Assembly: GCF_014648915.1 (NCBI RefSeq)
Contig: NZ_BMSA01000034.1
Coordinates: 36,221-100,220 of the forward strand
Direction: 5' to 3'
DNA: 64,000 nt
Origin: Streptomyces phaeofaciens
GTDB lineage: Bacteria > Actinomycetota > Actinomycetes > Streptomycetales > Streptomycetaceae
The translations under genes were made by a program, and so were the position numbers. The notes beneath the pieces were generated by a model. The model worked only from the letters and a program-made list of their open reading frames with translations, was not told the DNA's origin and ran no database searches. Positions 58,394 through 64,000 of this stretch are shown here, one piece after another. Each line of letters starts with the position of its first letter. Within the stretch, counting starts at the first letter, position 1.

Positions 58394-60094
58394 ATGGGTC
58401 CCGTTCCTGCCGGTGTGCTCCAGCTGCTCGCGCTCATAGCGGCACTGGCGCTCGCCCACGTCCCCCTCGGCACCTACATGGCCAAGGTCTACTCCTCCGA
58501 CAAGCACTGGCGGGTCGAGAAGTGGATCTACAAGGGCATCGGTGTCGACCCGAACACCGAGATGCGCTGGCCCGCCTACCTGCGGGGCGTGCTCGCCTTC
58601 TCGGCGGCCGGGGTGCTGTTCCTCTACCTGCTCCAGCGGCTCCAGGGCGTCCTGCCCGGCTCACTCGGCTTCCGGGCGATCGACCCGGACCAGGCGTTCA
58701 ACACGGCCGCGTCCTTCGTCACCAACACCAACTGGCAGTCGTACTACGGCGAACAGGCCATGGGCCACGTCGTGCAGACCGCCGGGCTGGCCGTGCAGAA
58801 CTTCGTCTCGGCGGCCGTCGGCATCGCGGTGGCGGTGGCCCTCGTCCGCGGCTTCGCCCTCCCCCACTCTCGGCTTCGCTCGAGCGGGGGGACCCCCATC
58901 CGCACCGGTGAGCTGGGGAACTTCTGGGCCGACCTGGTGCGGGGCACCGTACGGATCCTGGTGCCGCTGGCCGCGGTCGCGGCGGTCGTGCTGGTCGCCG
59001 GCGGTGCGATCCAGAACTTCTCCGGGATCCACGAGGTCGGCCAGTTCATGGGCGGCTCGCAGCAGTGGAACGGCGGCGCGGTCGCCTCGCAGGAGGCCAT
59101 CAAGGAGCTGGGCACGAACGGCGGCGGCTACTTCAACGCCAACAGCGCCCACCCCTTCGAGAACCCGACGCCCTTCACCAACCTCTTCGAGATCTTCCTG
59201 CTGCTGGTGATCCCGGTCGCGCTGACCCGCACCTTCGGTGTGATGGTCGGCTCGATCCGGCAGGGATACGCGATTCTCGCGACGATGGCCACCATCTGGG
59301 TCGGCTTCGTGGCCCTGATGATGTGGACCGAGTTCGCCCACCACGGCCCGGCGCTCCAGCTGGCGGGCGGGGCGATGGAGGGCAAGGAGGTCCGCTTCGG
59401 CGTCGGCTCGTCGTCGATCTTCGCGGTGTCGACCACCCTGACCTCGACCGGCGCGGTGGACTCCTTCCACTCCTCCTTCACCGGCCTCGGCGGCGGGATC
59501 ACCATGCTCGGCATGATGCTGGGCGAGATCGCGCCCGGTGGTACCGGCTCCGGCCTCTACGGCATGCTGATCATGGCGGTCATCGCGGTGTTCATCGCCG
59601 GTCTGATGGTCGGCCGCACCCCGGAGTACCTGGGCAAGAAGATCGGCACCCGCGAGATCAAGCTGGCCGCCTGCTACATCCTGATCACTCCGGCGCTGGT
59701 GCTCGTCTTCACCGCGGTCGCGATGGCCCTGCCGACCCCGGCGCACTCGATGACCAACAGCGGGGCGCACGGCTTCTCCGAGATCCTCTACGCCTATACG
59801 TCCGCCTCCAACAACAACGGCTCCGCCTTCGCCGGCCTGAACGCGGACACGCAGTGGTTCAACAGCACCCTGGGCCTGGCGATGGTCCTGGGCCGGTTCC
59901 TGCCGATGGTGTTCGTGCTGGCGCTGGCCGGCTCGCTCGCCGGGCAGAAGCCCGTCCCCGTCACCGCGGGCACCCTGCGCACCGAAAAGCCGCTGTTCAC
60001 CGGCCTGTTGGTGGGCGCGATCCTGATCATCACCGGTCTGACGTACTTCCCGGCCCTGGCGCTGGGCCCGCTCGCCGAAGGGCTGGCGTCATGA
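58394..60094 (+). CDS. kdpA: Potassium-transporting ATPase subunit KdpA, with repeat insertion
   Basis: 566 residues; ten or more membrane segments forming the potassium pore. Selectivity-filter-type loops are visible: TNTNWQSYYGE, NGGGYFNANSAHP, TSTGAVDS and NNNGSAFAG. It imports K+ together with KdpB. Between VRGFAL and IRTGELGNFW lies an extra PHSRLRSSGGTP stretch encoded by a palindromic repeat (58861-58897). It falls in a loop, so function may survive. ATGA overlap with kdpB. Confidence 0.95.
   Translation: MGPVPAGVLQLLALIAALALAHVPLGTYMAKVYSSDKHWRVEKWIYKGIGVDPNTEMRWPAYLRGVLAFSAAGVLFLYLLQRLQGVLPGSLGFRAIDPDQAFNTAASFVTNTNWQSYYGEQAMGHVVQTAGLAVQNFVSAAVGIAVAVALVRGFALPHSRLRSSGGTPIRTGELGNFWADLVRGTVRILVPLAAVAAVVLVAGGAIQNFSGIHEVGQFMGGSQQWNGGAVASQEAIKELGTNGGGYFNANSAHPFENPTPFTNLFEIFLLLVIPVALTRTFGVMVGSIRQGYAILATMATIWVGFVALMMWTEFAHHGPALQLAGGAMEGKEVRFGVGSSSIFAVSTTLTSTGAVDSFHSSFTGLGGGITMLGMMLGEIAPGGTGSGLYGMLIMAVIAVFIAGLMVGRTPEYLGKKIGTREIKLAACYILITPALVLVFTAVAMALPTPAHSMTNSGAHGFSEILYAYTSASNNNGSAFAGLNADTQWFNSTLGLAMVLGRFLPMVFVLALAGSLAGQKPVPVTAGTLRTEKPLFTGLLVGAILIITGLTYFPALALGPLAEGLAS
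58861..58897. repeat. Streptomyces-type palindromic repeat inside kdpA
   Basis: A C-rich start, CTCGGCTTCGCTCGAGCG and a GGGGGGACCCCC end form a hairpin-capable element of about 37 bases. I recognise this as a very common interspersed element of Streptomyces intergenic regions. Here it is in frame within a coding sequence. Confidence 0.7.
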
Positions 60095-62223
60095 CGACCG
60101 ACATAGCGAAGCAAGAGGACTCGATGTCCACAGCCACCCCGACCCGGGCGCCGCACAGCGACGTTCCCACCGGGCACAGGCCCGCCGAAGGACGTGTCGG
60201 CGCGGGTCTCTTCGACCCCAGGCAGCTGCTCACGTCGCTGCCGGACGCCTTCCGCAAGCTCGACCCACGCATCATGGTCAAGTCGCCCGTGATGTTCGTG
60301 GTGTGGATCGGCTCCGTGCTGACCACGGTGTTCTCCTTCAAGGACCCGGGCGACTGGTTCGGCTGGACCATCAGCGCCTGGCTGTGGCTGACGGTGGTCT
60401 TCGCCAACCTGGCGGAGGCGGTCGCCGAGGGCCGGGGCAAGGCGCAGGCCGACACCCTGCGCAAGGCCAAGACCGACACCGTGGCCCGCCGTCTCGTCGG
60501 CGACCGTGAGGAACGGGTTCCGGGCACCGGGCTGCGCATCGGCGACCTGGTCGTCTGCGAGGCGGGCGACATCATCCCCGGCGACGGTGACGTCGTCGAG
60601 GGCGTGGCCTCCGTCGACGAGTCGGCCATCACCGGTGAGTCGGCGCCCGTCATCCGCGAGTCCGGCGGCGACCGGAGCGCCGTCACCGGTGGCACGAAGG
60701 TGCTCTCCGACCGCATCGTCATCAAGATCACGACGAAGCCGGGCGAGACCTTCATCGACCGGATGATCAACCTCGTCGAGGGCGCGGCCCGTCAGAAGAC
60801 GCCGAACGAGATCGCGCTGAACATCCTGCTCGCCTCGCTGACGATCGTCTTCCTGCTCGCGGTGGCCACCCTGCCGCCGTTCGCGGACTACGCGGGCAGC
60901 CATCTGACGATGGTCGTCCTGGTGGCGCTCCTCGTCTGCCTCATCCCGACAACGATCGGCGCGCTGCTCTCCGCGATCGGCATCGCGGGCATGGACCGGC
61001 TCGTCCAGCGCAATGTCCTCGCTATGTCGGGGCGTGCGGTCGAGGCCGCCGGTGACGTGTCGACGCTGCTGCTCGACAAGACCGGCACCATCACGCTCGG
61101 CAATCGTCAGGCGTCGGAGTTCGTGCCGCTGGCCGGTACCACCGAGGCCGAGGTCGCGGACGCGGCCCAGCTGTCGTCGCTGGCCGACGAGACGCCGGAG
61201 GGCCGCTCCATCGTCGTCCTGGCGAAGGAGACGTACGGTCTGCGTGAGCGTCAGCAGGGCGAACTGGCCGGCGCCGAGTGGATCGCCTTCACCGCCCAGA
61301 CCCGGATGTCGGGCGTGGACGTCGACGGCCGCAAGATCCGCAAGGGCGCGGCCGGTTCGGTCATCGCCTGGGTCGAGGAGCGGGGCGGCACGGTCGCCGA
61401 GGACGCGGACCGGACGGCCGGCCGCATCTCCGAGGCGGGCGGCACCCCGTTGCTGGTCGCGATCGAGGACGCCGAGGGTGCCCGGGTGCTGGGGGTCATT
61501 CACCTCAAGGACGTGGTCAAGGAGGGGATGCGGGAGCGGTTCGACGAGCTGCGTCGGATGGGCATCAAGACCGTCATGATCACCGGCGACAACCCGCTGA
61601 CCGCCAAGGCGATCGCCGAGGAGGCGGGCGTCGACGACTTCCTCGCCGAGGCCACCCCCGAGGACAAGATGGCCCTCATCAAGCGGGAACAGGCGGGCGG
61701 CAAGCTCGTCGCGATGACCGGTGACGGCACCAACGACGCGCCCGCGCTGGCCCAGGCGGACGTCGGCGTGGCGATGAACACGGGCACGTCGGCCGCCAAG
61801 GAGGCCGGCAACATGGTCGACCTCGACTCCAACCCGACCAAGCTCATCGAGATCGTCGAGATCGGCAAGCAACTCCTCATCACCCGGGGCGCGTTGACGA
61901 CGTTCTCCATCGCCAACGACGTCGCCAAGTACTTCGCCATCATCCCGGCGCTGTTCGCGGCCGTGTACCCGGGCCTGGACAAGCTCAACATCATGGGCCT
62001 CACCTCGCCCGACTCCGCGATCCTGTCCGCCGTCGTCTTCAACGCGCTGATCATCATCGCGCTGGTCCCGCTCTCCCTGAAGGGCGTGCGGTACCGGCCG
62101 GTCAGCGCCGACCGGATGCTGCGGCGCAACCTCACGATCTACGGCGTCGGCGGCCTGATCGCCCCCTTCGTCGGCATCAAGATCATCGACCTGTTCATCT
62201 CCCTCATCCCCGGGATCGGCTGA
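60091..62223 (+). CDS. kdpB: Potassium-transporting ATPase subunit KdpB
   Basis: 710 residues from ATG 60091 (ATGA overlap with kdpA); ATG 60124, with AGAGGA upstream, is a good alternative start. P-type ATPase: actuator ITGESAP, phosphorylation DKTGTITLG, nucleotide domain and hinge MTGDGTNDAPALAQADVG. Hydrolyses ATP to drive K+ uptake through KdpA. Membrane helices at ~60-105, ~245-300 and 610-705. No lesions seen. Confidence 0.96.
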   Translation: MTTDIAKQEDSMSTATPTRAPHSDVPTGHRPAEGRVGAGLFDPRQLLTSLPDAFRKLDPRIMVKSPVMFVVWIGSVLTTVFSFKDPGDWFGWTISAWLWLTVVFANLAEAVAEGRGKAQADTLRKAKTDTVARRLVGDREERVPGTGLRIGDLVVCEAGDIIPGDGDVVEGVASVDESAITGESAPVIRESGGDRSAVTGGTKVLSDRIVIKITTKPGETFIDRMINLVEGAARQKTPNEIALNILLASLTIVFLLAVATLPPFADYAGSHLTMVVLVALLVCLIPTTIGALLSAIGIAGMDRLVQRNVLAMSGRAVEAAGDVSTLLLDKTGTITLGNRQASEFVPLAGTTEAEVADAAQLSSLADETPEGRSIVVLAKETYGLRERQQGELAGAEWIAFTAQTRMSGVDVDGRKIRKGAAGSVIAWVEERGGTVAEDADRTAGRISEAGGTPLLVAIEDAEGARVLGVIHLKDVVKEGMRERFDELRRMGIKTVMITGDNPLTAKAIAEEAGVDDFLAEATPEDKMALIKREQAGGKLVAMTGDGTNDAPALAQADVGVAMNTGTSAAKEAGNMVDLDSNPTKLIEIVEIGKQLLITRGALTTFSIANDVAKYFAIIPALFAAVYPGLDKLNIMGLTSPDSAILSAVVFNALIIIALVPLSLKGVRYRPVSADRMLRRNLTIYGVGGLIAPFVGIKIIDLFISLIPGIG

Positions 62224-62228
62224 CCGCC

Positions 62229-62861
62229 ATGAACAACTCCGTGACGAACACAGCCCGGTTGCTGGGAGCGGGCCTGCGCGCCCTGCTCGTGCTGACCCTG
62301 GTGACGGGCGTCATCTACCCCCTCGCCGTCACCGGCATCGCCCAGGCCCTGTTCAACGGCAAGGCGAACGGCTCCGAGATCACGGCGGACGGCAAGGTCG
62401 TCGGCTCCTCGCTGATCGGGCAGCAGGGCTACAGCCTCGCCTACTTCCAGCCGCGCCCCGCCGACGGGCTGGGCGAGAACTCGGTCAACACGCAGTACAA
62501 GCTGATCCTTTCGGGCGCCACCAACCGCTCCGCCGACAACGCCGAACTCGTCACCCGGGTCAAGGAGGCCAAGGCGAAGGTCGTCGCCGAGAACTCGACC
62601 GCCGACTACCGGCTGAAGCCCTCGGACGTCCCCGCCGACGCCGTCACCTCCTCGGGTTCCGGTCTGGACCCGGACATCTCCCCGCAGTACGCGGAGATCC
62701 AGGTCCACCGGGTCGCCGAGAAGAACGGCCTGTCCGTCACCCAGGTGGAGAAGCTCGTCGACGACCACACCCAGGGCCGCACCCTCGGCTTCATGGGCGA
62801 GCCCCGCGTGAACGTCCTGGAGCTCAACATCGCCCTCAAGGACCTCGTGGCGAAGCACTGA
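62229..62861 (+). CDS. kdpC: Potassium-transporting ATPase subunit KdpC
   Basis: 210 residues, 5 bases after kdpB. N-terminal membrane helix (LGAGLRALLVLTLVTGVIYP), then the family motifs GSSLIGQ, YFQPRP, SGSGLDPDISP and FMGEPRVNVLELNIAL. Stabilises the complex and assists nucleotide binding. A strong hairpin follows, so the functional operon ends here. Confidence 0.95.
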   Translation: MNNSVTNTARLLGAGLRALLVLTLVTGVIYPLAVTGIAQALFNGKANGSEITADGKVVGSSLIGQQGYSLAYFQPRPADGLGENSVNTQYKLILSGATNRSADNAELVTRVKEAKAKVVAENSTADYRLKPSDVPADAVTSSGSGLDPDISPQYAEIQVHRVAEKNGLSVTQVEKLVDDHTQGRTLGFMGEPRVNVLELNIALKDLVAKH

Positions 62862-62880
62862 TGGCCTTACGTGACCCGCG

Positions 62881-62924
62881 CGGGAGTCGGCGGCCAGGAG
62901 CGATCCCGGTTCCGCCGACTCCCG
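62881..62924 (+). terminator. Terminator after kdpC
   Basis: A perfect 13-bp stem, CGGGAGTCGGCGG/CCGCCGACTCCCG with an 18-base loop, 19 bases after the kdpC stop. Confidence 0.75.
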
Positions 62925-63000
62925 TCGCCATGAGGCCGGTTGCACGTGCACCGCGTTCCGCGCCCATGGCCCGACGTACGACAGGAAAGGCGCACACCCA

Positions 63001-63334
63001 TGACACGGGTGCTGGTGGTGGAGGACGACCCACAGCGCGTCCGGGCCCTCGTCATCAATCTCCAGGCACGCCGGTACGAGGTCGACGCGGCCCCCGACGG
63101 CACCAGCACGCTCCGCCTCGCGGCCGTACCCCGGCCCGACGTGGTCCTGCTCGACCTCGGGCTGCCCGACATGGACGGCGTCGACGTCATCAAGGGCCTG
63201 CGGGGGTGGACCCGGGTGCCGATCCTGGTGCTGTCCGCCCGGCAGGCCTCCGACGAGAAGGTCGCCGCGACCTCCGCCTGACGCCGACCGAGTGCCACCT
63301 GCTGGAGATCGGCGACCCCGGAGCCCCCGCATAG
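63001..63334 (+). pseudogene. kdpE: kdpE response-regulator remnant
   Basis: ATG 63001 (GGAAAGG upstream) opens a receiver domain: MTRVLVVEDDPQRVRAL (acidic pair), VVLLDLGLPDMDG (phospho-acceptor Asp), PILVLSARQASDEKVAA. The frame then stops at 63281. In another frame, DLRLTPTECHLLEIG is a scrap of the winged-helix domain, ending at 63334. About 100 residues of the centre and nearly all of the DNA-binding domain are missing, so the protein cannot work as a normal regulator. No kdpD lies before it. Confidence 0.82.
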
Positions 63335-63349
63335 CGTTCACTTCTCATC

Positions 63350-63447
63350 CATTGCAATGACTGGAGGGAGCTCGTTGCGTTAATAGCAAGACTGTTGCAA
63401 CAGTTTAGTGGCTTCTACCTGCATAAATGTCAATCTTGTGCAACGAG
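63350..63447. promoter_or_regulatory. AT-richer region with multiple TTGC/GCAA palindromes
   Basis: CATTGCAATG (63350-63359), TTGC-N7-GCAA (63375-63389), the perfect ACTGTTGCAACAGT (63391-63404) and TTGTGCAA (63436-63443). An inverted pair CTCGTTGC (63371-63378)/GCAACGAG (63440-63447) encloses most of them. Probably a cluster of operators for the downstream gene, its regulator outside the window. Confidence 0.6.
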
Positions 63448-63519
63448 CCTCTTGTCGACGTCTGGAAAGCAACGTAGCTTTTCCCTCGTTCGAAACGACG
63501 AGTTCGCGAGGAGAGCACG

Positions 63520-64000
63520 ATGCAGAAGTTCGACACCACCGCCCCGGTCTCCGCCGTCCTGGACATCCCTGCCGGGCGCGTCCGGATCATCGCCGCCGAC
63601 CGGGTGGAGAGCACGGTCGAGGTCCTGCCGGCCGACCCTTCCAAGGGGCGGGACGTCAAGGCCGCCGAGCGGACCGCCGTCGCCTTCGCCGACGGTGTCC
63701 TGCGGATCACGGCCACGGCTCCTGAGGGCCGGCTGTTCGGTACCTCGGGTTCCGTGGAGGTCACCGTCCGGCTGCCCGCCGGCTCCGGTGTCGAGGCCAG
63801 GACCGCGAGCGCCGAGTTCCGGGCCGTCGGCCGTCTCGGTGACGTGGTCTTCGAGGGTGCGTACCGGCGGATCGAGATCGACGAGGCCGCGAGTGTCCGT
63901 CTCACGGCGGTCGAGGGTGATGTGGAGGTCGGCCGGCTGGGCGGGGCCGCGCAGATCAGCACCACCCGGGGGGACATCCGGATCGCCGAGGCGGTGCGCG
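63520..64000 (+). CDS. DUF4097 family beta-strand repeat protein, 3' partial
   Basis: ATG 63520 with GAGGAGAG 5 bases upstream; 160 residues visible before the window ends. Repetitive beta-strand pattern: MQKFDTTAPVSAVLDIPAG, VRIIAADRVESTVEVLP, SVEVTVRLPAGSGVEARTAS, ASVRLTAVEGDVEVG, AQISTTRGDIRI. This is the DUF4097 parallel beta-helix-like fold, often encoded beside ABC exporters or their regulators. No signal peptide. The upstream palindromes suggest tight transcriptional control. Confidence 0.82.
   Translation, partial: MQKFDTTAPVSAVLDIPAGRVRIIAADRVESTVEVLPADPSKGRDVKAAERTAVAFADGVLRITATAPEGRLFGTSGSVEVTVRLPAGSGVEARTASAEFRAVGRLGDVVFEGAYRRIEIDEAASVRLTAVEGDVEVGRLGGAAQISTTRGDIRIAEAVR

Overview
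The window is high-GC actinobacterial DNA of Streptomyces type. Codon third positions are almost all G or C, GTG and TTG starts are common, 4-base stop/start overlaps are frequent, and many secreted or regulatory families typical of streptomycetes are present. It looks like chromosomal DNA of mixed core and accessory character. I see no CRISPR array, rRNA operon, transposase or large biosynthetic cluster. Both ends are cut by the window: the sarcosine oxidase alpha gene on the left and a DUF4097 gene on the right.

Layout. 1-3.0 kb: end of a sarcosine oxidase operon (soxA partial, soxG). 3.1-12.3 kb: YqjF-like protein, a GH18 chitinase behind a DasR-type operator, secreted proteins, a LysR regulator, an acyl-CoA thioesterase, a cytochrome P450 and a secreted PI-PLC-like enzyme. 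12.3-15.0 kb: a DUF1269 membrane protein and a PAS-GAF-SpoIIE phosphatase. 15.06-20.6 kb: a tRNA-like element with its own promoter, followed by a tightly coupled four-gene operon (leucine-rich-repeat protein, ankyrin-repeat protein, MoxR AAA+ ATPase, DUF2201/VWA protein with HExxH). This is the best candidate here for a poorly described system. 20.7-26.3 kb: small secreted and membrane proteins, VOC, GYD and Sir2 proteins, and an alpha/beta hydrolase lacking its nucleophile serine.

26.3-30.7 kb: a cell-surface glycan operon (MatA-like anchor, MatB-like deacetylase/glycosyltransferase, acyltransferase). 31.3-38.5 kb: an FHA-like protein coupled to a Ser/Thr kinase fused to a lytic-transglycosylase domain, a reverse operon of three secreted proteins, and a second kinase fused to a substrate-binding domain. 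38.56 kb: tRNA-Trp. 38.8-45.3 kb: small enzymes, then a MarR-controlled operon (MFS transporter, two aldo/keto reductases, SRPBCC protein). 45.4-48.4 kb: rifampin phosphotransferase preceded by a rifamycin-associated element.

48.4-52.3 kb: decayed MMPL and LuxR fragments joined end to end, then an intact TetR/MMPL divergent pair around a clear operator. 52.4-56.7 kb: an enolase that may be a second copy, an HxlR-peroxiredoxin fusion regulator, an isochorismatase-like hydrolase, an ArsR/VOC pair and a molybdo-oxidoreductase remnant. 57-63.3 kb: a DUF6215-like protein and kdpFABC. kdpA carries an in-frame insertion that looks like a common Streptomyces palindromic repeat. The sensor gene kdpD is absent where it would be expected, and kdpE is a broken remnant. 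63.3-64 kb: an AT-richer regulatory region with several TTGC/GCAA palindromes in front of a DUF4097 gene.

Functional themes are one-carbon and sarcosine catabolism, chitin use, envelope glycan and peptidoglycan signalling, potassium uptake, and xenobiotic or antibiotic defence (rph, MMPL, MFS).
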